A stretch of DNA of 46,859 nt from contig JAFMFB010000017.1 of the NCBI GenBank assembly GCA_017856435.1, positions 1 through 46,859 of the forward strand, given 5' to 3'. Position numbers and translations under genes: made by a program. The notes beneath the pieces were generated by a model that worked only from the letters and a program-made list of their open reading frames with translations, made no database searches and was not told the origin of the DNA. Source of the DNA: Burkholderiaceae bacterium. GTDB taxonomy: Bacteria; Pseudomonadota; Gammaproteobacteria; Burkholderiales; Burkholderiaceae_C. The stretch's first letter is position 1, and each line of letters starts with the position of its first letter. Of this stretch, positions 1 to 6,894 are shown one piece after another.

Positions 1-718
1 GCTTGATGGATTTGTTACCTGCCACATTGAGCAGGATGGATTTGTCGTTGGCCTGGTTGACGCTGTTCACCGTGGAATACACGCTCACCGGGGTGGTGCT
101 GGTGTTGCCTTTGTTGATGACGGTGGCGCGAAAGCTGTAAAAGCCCTTGGGTACCGGGTTGCCGGCGCTGTCAACACCGCCCCAGGCGAAGGGAATATCA
201 CCAATAGACTGTGGGCCGTAGTTGTTGCCGGCCACTACATTGCCCTGCGCATCCAGCACTTCCAGTTTGACGGCATCAGCGCCCAGGGCCAGGTTGAAGG
301 AACCGCTGATCGGTTTGTTGCCGTCCCACAGGCCTGGGGCGCTGGGTACCAGCACTTCCTTGCCGATGAGACTGGCGCTGTTGAGCATCTGCTGTCCGGC
401 CATGCTGTCTACATATGACTTCAAGGTGTCGGACATGGTGGTGGTGGCCTGCAGTTGTGAGAACTGGGCCAGCTGCGCCACAAAGGCCTCGTTTTTTACC
501 GGGTCCAGCGGGTCCTGGTTTTTCAGCTGGGTGGTGAATAGCAGAAGGAAGTCTTTTTCCCCCATGCTGCCGGCGGTGCCATTGCTGGAGGTGAGCTGAG
601 CCATGGCGGCATTGGCCGTTGTGGCAATTCCGGCCGGAACCTTGCTTTTGGTGTTGGCAGCGGCGTTGACGGTGGACGCCGCGTAGTTCAGATTGTTGGG
701 GTCAATCAGGGAAAGCAT
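1..718 (-). CDS. flgD: Flagellar hook assembly (basal-body rod modification) protein FlgD, 3'-truncated by window edge
   Basis: FlgD caps the growing hook in the periplasm or outside the cell and is needed for hook subunit polymerisation. I translated the minus strand from the ATG at 718. The frame stays open for about 239 codons to the window edge, so the C-terminus is missing. It shows the FlgD N-terminal signature around residues 52-80 (KDFLLLFTTQLKNQDPLDP followed by FVAQLAQFSQL), then the FlgD Ig/tudor-like region with GNNYGPQ and FAWGGVDSAGNPVPKGFYSFR. It lies 23 bp downstream of flgC in the flgBCD order, so it belongs to the flgB operon driven by the sigma-54 promoter at 1669-1684. Confidence 0.95.
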   Translation of the reverse strand, partial: MLSLIDPNNLNYAASTVNAAANTKSKVPAGIATTANAAMAQLTSSNGTAGSMGEKDFLLLFTTQLKNQDPLDPVKNEAFVAQLAQFSQLQATTTMSDTLKSYVDSMAGQQMLNSASLIGKEVLVPSAPGLWDGNKPISGSFNLALGADAVKLEVLDAQGNVVAGNNYGPQSIGDIPFAWGGVDSAGNPVPKGFYSFRATVINKGNTSTTPVSVYSTVNSVNQANDKSILLNVAGNKSIK

Positions 719-741
719 GGCAGTGAGTCCTGGTGCGGGGT

Positions 742-1167
742 TCAGGCTTTGATGATGTCAATGGTCTTTGACACCAGGGTGCGGGCGGTATTGACCACCT
801 CGACGTTGTTCTGATAAGTCCGAGAGGCGGACATCATCTCCACCATTTCGGTCATTTCGTTCACATTGGACATATAGATGAAGCCATCCTGATCAGCCAG
901 CGGGTTGCCGGGATCGACCATGCGACGGATTGGGGCCGGATCGCTGATGATGTCTTTGACCTTGACGCCACCGGCATAGGGTCCTTGCTGGCCCTTGAGG
1001 GCGTCTTGCATGACCGACTGGAAGCTGGTGCGTTTGGCGCGAAACGCCTCTTTGTCGCTGCTGGCCACCGTGCTGGAGTTGGCCAGGTTGGAGGCGGTGG
1101 TATTCATGCGGATGGTCTGCGCATTGAGGGCAGAGCCGGCGATATTGAAAATTCGGTCCAGTGCCAT
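742..1167 (-). CDS. flgC: Flagellar proximal rod protein FlgC
   Basis: FlgC is a proximal rod subunit that crosses the periplasm between the MS ring and the distal rod. The protein has 141 aa, normal for the family. The N-terminal rod motif (about residues 1-35, with ALNAQTIRMNTTASNLANSST) and the C-terminal region (EMVEMMSASRTYQNNVEVVNT) are both intact. Its start lies 2 bp after the flgB stop, and flgD follows 23 bp downstream, consistent with one transcript and coupled translation. Confidence 0.97.
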   Translation of the reverse strand: MALDRIFNIAGSALNAQTIRMNTTASNLANSSTVASSDKEAFRAKRTSFQSVMQDALKGQQGPYAGGVKVKDIISDPAPIRRMVDPGNPLADQDGFIYMSNVNEMTEMVEMMSASRTYQNNVEVVNTARTLVSKTIDIIKA

Positions 1168-1169
1168 GG

Positions 1170-1553
1170 TCAGTCTCCTCTGAGCGCCCGCTTGAAGCTG
1201 TTGACGCGGTTTTCAAGAATGTTGAGGGTGGCCTGGTAGTCGCTGGCCGCCTGGCCAAATTGGGCCTGCTCGATGTTCATCTCGACGGTGTTGCCGTCAA
1301 AGGAGTTGTTCAGTGGTATGCGGTACATCACCCCGTTGACCGGGCTGTCCTGGACCACCGACATATGACCGGCCGAGGTGGTGTTCAGGCCGTTGTAGGA
1401 AACATCCTCCAGCACCTTGCTGAACTTGATGTCGCGCGCCTTGTAGTTGGGGGTGTCGGCGTTGGCGATGTTTTGTGACAGCAACTCCATACGCTGGCTG
1501 CGCACGGTCAAGGCCTGGGCGCTGGCGTTGATGAAGTTGTCGATCGTGTTCAT
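1170..1553 (-). CDS. flgB: Flagellar proximal rod protein FlgB
   Basis: FlgB is a proximal rod subunit exported by the flagellar type III apparatus. The protein has 127 aa, with the N-terminal rod motif ALTVRSQRMELLSQNIANADTPNYKARD and a C-terminal helix around QAASDYQATLNILENRVNSFK. It is the first gene of the flgBCD operon. The 5' untranslated region is about 105 nt, measured from the start site predicted from the sigma-54 element at 1684-1669. The 240-bp leader region also carries four copies of TTGCCGCT, one of them in a 20-bp palindrome. Confidence 0.97.
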   Translation of the reverse strand: MNTIDNFINASAQALTVRSQRMELLSQNIANADTPNYKARDIKFSKVLEDVSYNGLNTTSAGHMSVVQDSPVNGVMYRIPLNNSFDGNTVEMNIEQAQFGQAASDYQATLNILENRVNSFKRALRGD

Positions 1554-1668
1554 GGGATGGCCTGGGTTGCAGTTGTCACAAGGTTGTCGGTAGCTAGTCA
1601 GTAGGGTGTCAGTAAGTCGTCAATCAGTTATCTAAGAAAGGGTTAAAGATCTACTCACTGCGTTCGAT

Positions 1669-1684
1669 TGCAAAAGCCGTGCCA
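1669..1684 (-). promoter_or_regulatory. Sigma-54 (-24/-12) promoter for flgBCD
   Basis: On the minus strand the sequence reads TGGCACG-GCTT-TTGCA, matching every position of the sigma-54 consensus TGGCACG-N4-TTGCW with the correct 10-nt spacing between GG and GC. The predicted start is near 1658, and flgB begins at 1553. No other gene lies between. This makes rod and hook gene transcription dependent on RpoN and an enhancer-binding activator. Confidence 0.88.
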
Positions 1685-1692
1685 TGCGTTTC

Positions 1693-1774
1693 TTGCCGCT
1701 TTTCGAGGGTTTTTCCAGGGCTTGCCGCTGTTGCCACTGACAGGGCGGCAAGAGCTTGCCGCTGGATTGCCGCT
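1693..1774. promoter_or_regulatory. Cluster of TTGCCGCT half-sites with a 20-bp palindrome upstream of the flgB sigma-54 promoter
   Basis: TTGCCGCT occurs at 1693-1700, 1722-1729, 1756-1763 and 1767-1774. The third copy is the right half of an inverted repeat at 1744-1763 (GGCGGCAAG-AG-CTTGCCGCT). The centre of the palindrome is about 95 bp upstream of the predicted flgB start, the usual distance for a sigma-54 enhancer. Binding by the activator encoded at 9323-10513 is inferred. A transcriptional terminator for the gene ending at 1795 is less likely, because no T-run follows on the minus strand. Confidence 0.5.
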
Positions 1775-1794
1775 GAGTGAGACAGAGGCCATGC

Positions 1795-3309
1795 TTACAT
1801 CTTTTCTTGGTAGCTGATCGGCTGGAAGGCGGAAGCCGGGGGTGTCTGGGGTGCGGGCGTGGGCTGGCTACTGCTGATCTGCGAGCCCGCGGGTTTGACC
1901 GTGTTGCTCAGGCGGTCCAGCGTGTTTTTCAGCAGGCCCTGAACGATTGAGCTGCGGGTGATCGAGCCCTGCGGGTTGCGACCTTCGTAAAGGGCGTGGG
2001 CCTGGCTGCCTGGAATTTCAAGCGGCACCTCGGGACGGGTTTCGGCCCGTGCCGCAGGCTGCAGTACGGCCAGATAGAGTTCATCGAGCTGAACGCGGCC
2101 CTGTTTTTTCAGGCCGACCTGGTCGAAATAGGTATCAACCAAGTGCAGTTGCTGGTAAACGCTCAGGTTGAGGATGGCTTTTGGCGCCTGGGCGTATCCC
2201 ACGCTGGCTGCGCCACGCGCGGGTCCGTCGCAGAACTGGATGATGCCGTGGCAGCGCTGGTTGCTTGCCTGCGGGTTCATACCATCGCTCTCCATCAGAG
2301 TCAGGCGGGCAAAGTCATCCGGTGCAAACCGGTGCTTGTTTGCAACCTGCAGAATCTTGTTATAGACGTCCTGCTGCTCGTTGGCGGGTATAAAGCCACG
2401 TGCCACAGCGCGCTGCAGGGTCTGACGCAAAACCGGGTGGGGTTCGGGGGCGGGGACGGGTTTGCTGGCCCGCGCTGAATCGACCAGGGCGAGCTTGGCT
2501 TGCCCTTTTTCCAGCCGTTTGGCGGAGGCTTCAGTGGCTGCATAGATCTCGCTGGAGGGGTTGCTCAGCTCGGCCCGCAACTGGCCCAGCTTGAGCTGCT
2601 GGCCCACCAGAATATGGTCCGGGTTGTCGATCTGGTTATCTTTGGCCAGCGACAAAACCGCCTTGTAGGCTTGCGCCGGACTCAGCTGGACGCCTCGACC
2701 CCGGGCCTCCTGCCGCACGATCTGCGACAGGGTGTCATGGGTCAGGACGGTGCGTGTGTCCGGAGCTGAAACGCTCCGGGCTGACGGGTTGCTGGCTGAC
2801 TGGGTCTTTGCGGTGCCAGCTGCCGCGGTCTGGGTTGACGTTGCCAGCGCAGCCGCATTTTGAATGGTCGGATTTTTGGTGCTAGTTGGGGTAGTGGGCG
2901 AGGTGCCAGCCTGGCCAGGCGCGGGGTTGACCGGCAGGCGGCCCTGTTTGATGAGCTCAACCTGGTCAAGCCGGGCATGGAGCTGGCTCAAATTGAGGGT
3001 CTGGCCGGCCTTGACACGGTCCGGGCTGGCCAATTGGTTGTCGCGGGCCACGGCCAGAACGGCCTGGTAATGCTGATTGGCGTCAAGTTCAATGCCGCGT
3101 CCCAGGATTTCCTGGCGCACGATCTGACCCAGGGTGTCCTGAGGTTTGACAACCCGCATGGCATTGGCAGCTCCCGCGCTACTGGCGTCCTGCGCCGCGC
3201 GGGCTTGCTCCATGGCCCGAATAAAAGCCTGGGCGCCTACATTAGATGAGGCGGCGCCAGGACTGCCACCGACCCTGGCTAGGGGGGAGGGGAGTTCATC
3301 GATTCGCAT
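1795..3309 (-). CDS. Flagellar-locus lytic transglycosylase-like protein with two LysM-like repeats
   Basis: This is probably a peptidoglycan-binding and cleaving enzyme that opens the wall for the rod. The 504 aa contain two closely similar LysM-like units at about residues 52-110 and 187-244; both have a DTL(G/S)QIVRQE motif, an internal AVLA/SLAKDNQ helix and a GQ.L.L.QL end. They are separated by Ala/Thr-rich linkers. Residues 310-420 resemble a transglycosylase SLT fold, with a candidate catalytic Glu340 in LMESDG followed by NPQASNQ and GIIQFC. The C-terminal 50 residues are Pro/Ser/Gln-rich. No classical signal peptide is visible, so it may be exported by the flagellar apparatus, as FlgJ is. 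It has no convincing FlgJ rod-capping domain, so it is not called flgJ. It is divergent from flgA. Confidence 0.72.
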   Translation of the reverse strand: MRIDELPSPLARVGGSPGAASSNVGAQAFIRAMEQARAAQDASSAGAANAMRVVKPQDTLGQIVRQEILGRGIELDANQHYQAVLAVARDNQLASPDRVKAGQTLNLSQLHARLDQVELIKQGRLPVNPAPGQAGTSPTTPTSTKNPTIQNAAALATSTQTAAAGTAKTQSASNPSARSVSAPDTRTVLTHDTLSQIVRQEARGRGVQLSPAQAYKAVLSLAKDNQIDNPDHILVGQQLKLGQLRAELSNPSSEIYAATEASAKRLEKGQAKLALVDSARASKPVPAPEPHPVLRQTLQRAVARGFIPANEQQDVYNKILQVANKHRFAPDDFARLTLMESDGMNPQASNQRCHGIIQFCDGPARGAASVGYAQAPKAILNLSVYQQLHLVDTYFDQVGLKKQGRVQLDELYLAVLQPAARAETRPEVPLEIPGSQAHALYEGRNPQGSITRSSIVQGLLKNTLDRLSNTVKPAGSQISSSQPTPAPQTPPASAFQPISYQEKM

Positions 3310-3324
3310 GGCATCTTTTTTGCA
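3309..3324 (+). promoter_or_regulatory. Sigma-54 (-24/-12) promoter for flgA
   Basis: The plus strand reads TGGCATC-TTTT-TTGCA, with the invariant GG and GC separated by 10 nt and a single departure from TGGCAYG. The predicted start is about 3335. It overlaps the start codon of the divergent transglycosylase gene. The distance from the -12 GC to the nearest in-frame ATG (3336) is the same as at flhA. Confidence 0.8.
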
Positions 3325-3333
3325 TAAGTTGGT

Positions 3334-3359
3334 TTATGAGCAACAGTGTCAAAACTTCA
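3334..3359 (-). promoter_or_regulatory. Possible sigma-28 promoter for the LysM/transglycosylase gene
   Basis: On the minus strand TGAAGTTT is followed after 10 nt by GCTCATAA, against the sigma-28 consensus TAAAGTTT-N11-GCCGATAA. The spacer is one base short and two bases of the -10 differ, so this is weak. Its position, about 18 nt before the start codon at 3309, is suitable. Confidence 0.33.
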
Positions 3360-3365
3360 ACACCC

Positions 3366-4097
3366 ATGAACAAGGTCCAGCAAGTCTTGTGCCTGATGGT
3401 TTTTTTACAGTTCGGCGCCCAGCCGGCGCTGGCCGTGGAGCCCATGACCCCCCTTCAATCCATGGGGGAACAGGTGCGCCAATGGCTGGTGCAGACCGAT
3501 CGGGCCGAGCCCGGCGGGATAGAAATCGCCCCGCTCGACCCCCGGGTCAGGGTGCAGGCCTGCGGCCAGCCACTGAAGGTGGATCACCCCTTTGCCTCGA
3601 CCGATACGGTTCGGGTGCGCTGCGCCAGCCCGACCTGGCAGCTCTATCTACAAGTTAGTATCAAGCCAGCCAAGGCAGTGGCTGCCAGCAAGGATCAGCC
3701 CAATGCAATGACCAAGGTCACCCTGGTGGTACCCAAACGGCTGCTGACCCGGGGCACGATCATCAAGCCCGAGATGCTGGAAGAGATCAGCGCGAGCGCC
3801 CGACCGGCCGATACCACGCTGCTGCGTTCTCTCAAGGACGTGCAATACGCCGAAGTGGTTCGCGACCTGCCCGCGGGCGAGCCGGTACGCAGCACCGATC
3901 TGCGCCGAGCGACCCTGGTGCGCATGGGTCAGCAGGTCACCATGGTGGTGGGCGAAAAGTCGAGTTTTCAGGTGATGGTACGGCTGGAGGCTCTGCAGGA
4001 CGGCGCCATGGGCGAGCAGGTTCGGCTGAAAAACCCGGAATCTGGCCGTCAGGTGGCGGGGGTGGTGACCGGGCCCAACCAGGTCAAGGGACTTTGA
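3366..4097 (+). CDS. flgA: Flagellar P-ring assembly chaperone FlgA
   Basis: FlgA is a periplasmic chaperone for P-ring (FlgI) assembly. From the ATG at 3366 it has 243 aa. It starts with a clear signal peptide (MNKVQQVLCLMVFLQFGAQPALA) and then has the FlgA N-terminal domain and a C-terminal SAF-like domain (VPKRLLTRGTIIKPEMLEE ... LPAGEPVRSTDLRR, ending GVVTGPNQVKGL). An in-frame ATG at 3336 would add ten residues (MSNSVKTSTP) and lies one base after the predicted sigma-54 start; neither ATG has a Shine-Dalgarno sequence. The longer frame back to 3246 overlaps the promoter and is rejected. flgM follows. Confidence 0.93.
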   Translation: MNKVQQVLCLMVFLQFGAQPALAVEPMTPLQSMGEQVRQWLVQTDRAEPGGIEIAPLDPRVRVQACGQPLKVDHPFASTDTVRVRCASPTWQLYLQVSIKPAKAVAASKDQPNAMTKVTLVVPKRLLTRGTIIKPEMLEEISASARPADTTLLRSLKDVQYAEVVRDLPAGEPVRSTDLRRATLVRMGQQVTMVVGEKSSFQVMVRLEALQDGAMGEQVRLKNPESGRQVAGVVTGPNQVKGL

Positions 4098-4110
4098 TGA
4101 AAAAAAATGC

Positions 4111-4137
4111 TCAAGTTTTAGAATCTGGGGTCGATTC
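4111..4137 (+). promoter_or_regulatory. Sigma-28 (FliA) promoter for flgM
   Basis: TCAAGTTT at 4111-4118, an 11-nt spacer, and GTCGATTC at 4130-4137 match TAAAGTTT-N11-GCCGATAA at most core positions. The element lies about 50 bp before the flgM ATG. FliA-dependent flgM expression is the known feedback loop for this regulon. Confidence 0.7.
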
Positions 4138-4187
4138 GTTGCATGCCAGAACCCTATTTTGGGTTCTATAAGGAAAGTGAGCCCATC

Positions 4188-4511
4188 ATGACTGACCCGA
4201 TTTCGAACAACCGGCCGCCTGGTCCAACCAGTCTGCAACGTGCTGTCGCCGACAAGGCCGAGCGTAAGTCGGCTGGCTCAGTGTCGCTCCAAAACGACAC
4301 CCAAGCCACTGAACAAGCCCCAGCCAAGCGAGGTTCCGGGGCTGATGAAGTGGTGCTCACCAATGTGCTGCAACGCGCCAAAGACGCCCCCGGGTTTGAC
4401 AAAGTGAAGGTGGAAAGTATCAAGCAGGCGATCCACGATGGTCAGTACCCGCTGGATCCACGCCGGATTGCCGAAAGTTTTCACGCACTGGAAAACATGA
4501 TCCGTGGTTGA
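4188..4511 (+). CDS. flgM: Anti-sigma-28 factor FlgM
   Basis: FlgM binds and inhibits FliA until it is exported through the completed hook. The ATG at 4188 follows an AAGGAAAGTGAG ribosome site and gives 107 aa, the usual length. The N-terminal half is polar and probably disordered. The C-terminal half carries the FliA-binding helices, including DEVVLTNVLQRAKDAPGFD, VKVESIKQAIHDGQYPLD and RRIAESFHALENMI. An upstream in-frame ATG at 4143 falls next to the sigma-28 element and is unlikely. The gene overlaps the flgN start by 8 bp. Confidence 0.94.
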   Translation: MTDPISNNRPPGPTSLQRAVADKAERKSAGSVSLQNDTQATEQAPAKRGSGADEVVLTNVLQRAKDAPGFDKVKVESIKQAIHDGQYPLDPRRIAESFHALENMIRG

Positions 4512-4884
4512 TAACCTGCTGGCCCAGGCTGCCGAACTGAACCGTCTCTTGTCGCTGGAGTTTGACGCGCTCAAAAACCAGGATTTGGACCTGTTCGAGT
4601 CGCTGCAACCGGGCAAGGCTGATTTGCTGGGCCAGCTTGGCCAATCCTGCCCGAGCCCACAAGCGCTGCAGGACGAACCCGAATTGCAGGACCTGCGTGA
4701 GCAGTTGCTACAGTGCCGCGACCTGCACCGTCGCAATGCCATCTTCATTGAGCGCAAGCTTGACACCATTCGGGGTGCACTACACAGCCTGCGATCCGGA
4801 GACGCTGGCAGCCCGCTGGAGGTTTATGACCGGCTGGGCCAGGTTGCCCGCTTCAGCCGCGCCCGTGGCTATCAGGAAGTCTGA
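4504..4884 (+). CDS. flgN: Flagellar export chaperone FlgN
   Basis: FlgN is the cytoplasmic chaperone for the hook-filament junction proteins FlgK and FlgL. The 126-aa, mostly helical protein has the FlgN pattern: an N-terminal LLAQAAELNRLLSLEFDALKNQDLDLFESL helix pair, then a Leu-rich ELQDLREQLLQCRDLHRRNAIFIERK segment. The start codon is GTG at 4504, inside the end of flgM, so translation is probably coupled. flgA-flgM-flgN is a standard gene order. Confidence 0.9.
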   Translation: MVDNLLAQAAELNRLLSLEFDALKNQDLDLFESLQPGKADLLGQLGQSCPSPQALQDEPELQDLREQLLQCRDLHRRNAIFIERKLDTIRGALHSLRSGDAGSPLEVYDRLGQVARFSRARGYQEV

Positions 4885-4986
4885 AAAACAAGCCTGAAAA
4901 GGGCGCCTGAAAAGGACGCATGAAATACCCAGCACGTAAGTTGGGCGAAGCTAAGGCCCGCCACAAGCCGTAAGCGCAAACCTTGG
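4885..4986. repeat. Short direct repeats in the convergent flgN/flhX gap
   Basis: GCCTGAAAAGG occurs at 4892-4902 and 4905-4915, with a partial third copy just before (CTGAAAAAC). The 102-bp gap between the convergent flgN and flhX genes holds no other recognisable feature, and I see no strong terminator hairpin in it. Confidence 0.4.
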
Positions 4987-5304
4987 TTAAGGCCTTGCCG
5001 GGCTTGGCCCAGAGCCTGCCGGGTCGGTGGCAGTCTTCTCATCACCGGGTCGCATACCCTTGAGCCAGTAAACCCAGGACAACACCACAGCCACCACGGT
5101 GTAGAGTTCGGGTGGGATTTCTTCATCCACCTTCAATCGGCTCAGTAGCGCCAGCAGCTGTGGGTCTTCTGAAATAAAAATCCCTTGCTTGCGAGCTTCC
5201 TCCAGCATGCGCAGCGCCACCTCTTCCTCGCCCTTGGCGGTGACCATGGGAACTGGGTTGCGGCCATAGGCCAGCGCGATGGCTTGACGCTTGTAAGAGC
5301 TCAT
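4987..5304 (-). CDS. flhX: FlhB C-terminal-domain-like protein (FlhX/FhlB)
   Basis: A stand-alone homologue of the cytoplasmic C-terminal domain of the export switch protein FlhB, 105 aa from the ATG at 5304. It aligns with FlhB downstream of the autocleavage site: KRQAIALAYGRNPVPMVTAKGEEEVALRMLEEA, then ISEDPQLLALLSRL and EIPPELYTVVAVVLSWVYWL. It begins just past the position of the NPTH loop and so lacks it, resembling the already cleaved fragment. Its ATG overlaps the stop of the preceding FliK-like gene (ATGA), so the two are translationally coupled. FlhX proteins can stand in for the FlhB C-terminal fragment in other bacteria; the role here is inferred. Confidence 0.85.
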   Translation of the reverse strand: MSSYKRQAIALAYGRNPVPMVTAKGEEEVALRMLEEARKQGIFISEDPQLLALLSRLKVDEEIPPELYTVVAVVLSWVYWLKGMRPGDEKTATDPAGSGPSPARP

Positions 5305-6371
5305 GCGCTGATATCCACCACCAGGCCCCGCCCTGAAGGCGTCCATTCTCTGCCAGGACTCGGGCGTTGGCCGTGGATGACCTGAAAACTGTTGAGGTTC
5401 AGCCCGGCTGCTTCAAGTTCGGCGACCAGGTCTGCCTGGCGGGTGCGGGCCTGCTCAGCCACGCTACCCAACTGGGCCCACATCACCAGGTCCACCTGTT
5501 CAACCCCGGTAAGCTGGGTTTGCAGCCAGACTGGGCCCAGGGAGTCGCTCTTGGAATGCACATTGACCGTGAAGACCGGTGGCTGACCCTCACCCTGCTG
5601 TGGGCGACGAAAGACCAGAGTGACCGGGTTTGAATCCATAAAGGGCAGGGTCAGGCTGAACATGACCTCGCGCTGAACCTGAGCCTGTACCGCCTGGACC
5701 TGACTGGATTCCAGGCTGTCAATGGCGTGGCGGATGACCGAGTGCACCGAGCTGTCTTCACTGCCCTGGTCTTCCAGGGCGCTGAGCAGCGAGCGCAAAA
5801 ACTGTTTGGGATCATTGCCCGGGTTGAGGCGGCCCCGGCTGAGCCAGGCCTCGTGGCCCATGGCGCCGAGCAGGGCATTGCGCAGGGCCTCGGGGCTCAA
5901 CTGGGCCATGGAAAGTTGCAGGCCGCGCCACTGGGTTTGCAGATCGGGACGCGCCAGGCCTTGCAGCAGTTCGGCAATTTTGTTGCCATTGAGCAACTGG
6001 CTGAGTTCATCTCCGGGAGGACGGTAGAGCAGGTTGGCAATGCGCGACACAAAGTTGGTCTGCCCCGGGCTGGCGGTGGGCTGCGCCAGAGGCATCAACC
6101 CCCAGGGGCCGTCGGCTCGCTCCTGCACCCTGAGCCAGATTGACTTGTCAGCCACCAGTTGACCGGCCTGACTGGCCGGTACGTCAATCATCTTGCCTTG
6201 CAGCAGCAGGGTCAGTTGGCCGCCGGCTGAGCGCACCATCGCCTGCACCACCTGGCCGTCATGCAGATTGAGGTCGGCTGCCGTGGGGGCGGGCAAGGGC
6301 AGCAGCTTGCCCTCAAGAAAGATGGGCTGGACGCGTCCCGGGACCGGCAGCGTTTCAGCTGCACCGATCAT
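5301..6371 (-). CDS. Second FliK-like hook-length control protein
   Basis: The ATG at 6371 gives 356 aa. It overlaps the previous stop (ATGA) and removes a low-complexity out-of-frame extension back to 6521. The N-terminal half has two beta-rich segments (RVQPIFLEGKLLPLP, TLLLQGKMIDVPAS). The C-terminal 100 residues resemble the FliK Flg_hook domain: FMDSNPVTLVFRR, DSLGPVWLQTQL, LVAELEAAGLNLNSFQVIHG. It is separate from the canonical fliK at 18889-20421. Being coupled to the FlhB-like protein downstream suggests a FliK/FlhB-type specificity-switch pair. A function in hook length is not proven. Confidence 0.72.
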   Translation of the reverse strand: MIGAAETLPVPGRVQPIFLEGKLLPLPAPTAADLNLHDGQVVQAMVRSAGGQLTLLLQGKMIDVPASQAGQLVADKSIWLRVQERADGPWGLMPLAQPTASPGQTNFVSRIANLLYRPPGDELSQLLNGNKIAELLQGLARPDLQTQWRGLQLSMAQLSPEALRNALLGAMGHEAWLSRGRLNPGNDPKQFLRSLLSALEDQGSEDSSVHSVIRHAIDSLESSQVQAVQAQVQREVMFSLTLPFMDSNPVTLVFRRPQQGEGQPPVFTVNVHSKSDSLGPVWLQTQLTGVEQVDLVMWAQLGSVAEQARTRQADLVAELEAAGLNLNSFQVIHGQRPSPGREWTPSGRGLVVDISA

Positions 6372-6886
6372 GGGTAGCGTATCCAGTCGCGCCGCGCAGT
6401 GGCGTCCACCACCGGCGCGGGCGGCGGGGCCAGGCTGGCAAGATCTTCCTGAGAGATATAGGGCACCAGGGTGGTCAGAACAATGTGGCTGTGCTCGGGC
6501 AAGATCAGCTGGGTGCCCCAACGCAACTGGACTGTCTTGCCTTTTCCCAACTGGGGGTTAGCCGCCAGCACCGCGCCCTGCAATACCTCGGGCTTGAGCG
6601 GGCTGCCCTTGTACTGGTGTTGAATCAGCTTGTTGAGCGTGTCACCCTTCTTGACAACGTAAGTGGCGGCAGAAGGGCTGGGTGCTGCTGTTGGAGGGTT
6701 GACGGCGGGTTCTGCCTTGGCGGGCTCTGCGGCATCGGCCTTGAGGGTATGGGTGAAGGCCAGATAGAGGCCAGCCAGCAACAAGGCCATGGTCACAACT
6801 GATTTAAAGCCAGCCAGGTTGCCTTGCGCAAGGACTGGCCCGGGTTGGTTGGCAAGTGGCGTGGTGTGATGAATGGGTTGAGACAT
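6368..6886 (-). CDS. Membrane-anchored LysM-domain protein
   Basis: 172 aa from the ATG at 6886, chosen because GAGG lies 6 nt upstream; a TTG at 6898 would overlap the flgT stop and add four residues. After an N-terminal cytoplasmic segment there is one membrane helix (about residues 27-45, VVTMALLLAGLYLAF), an Ala/Pro linker, and a LysM-type domain (YVVKKGDTLNKLIQHQYKG ... VLAANPQL ... LRWGTQLILP). The C-terminus is Pro-rich. It probably binds periplasmic peptidoglycan. It sits between flgT and the second fliK and overlaps the latter by 4 bp, so a flagellar basal-body role is inferred. Confidence 0.7.
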   Translation of the reverse strand: MSQPIHHTTPLANQPGPVLAQGNLAGFKSVVTMALLLAGLYLAFTHTLKADAAEPAKAEPAVNPPTAAPSPSAATYVVKKGDTLNKLIQHQYKGSPLKPEVLQGAVLAANPQLGKGKTVQLRWGTQLILPEHSHIVLTTLVPYISQEDLASLAPPPAPVVDATARRDWIRYP

Positions 6887-6894
6887 GGCGAACC

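Noticed and set aside
1795-3309. Calling the LysM/transglycosylase gene flgJ
   Set aside because: No rod-capping N-terminal domain, unusual duplicated LysM-like units, and a position upstream of flgB rather than after flgI.
3246-3365. Upstream extension of flgA
   Set aside because: It overlaps the sigma-54 promoter and the divergent start codon. Only the ATG at 3336 remains a serious alternative.
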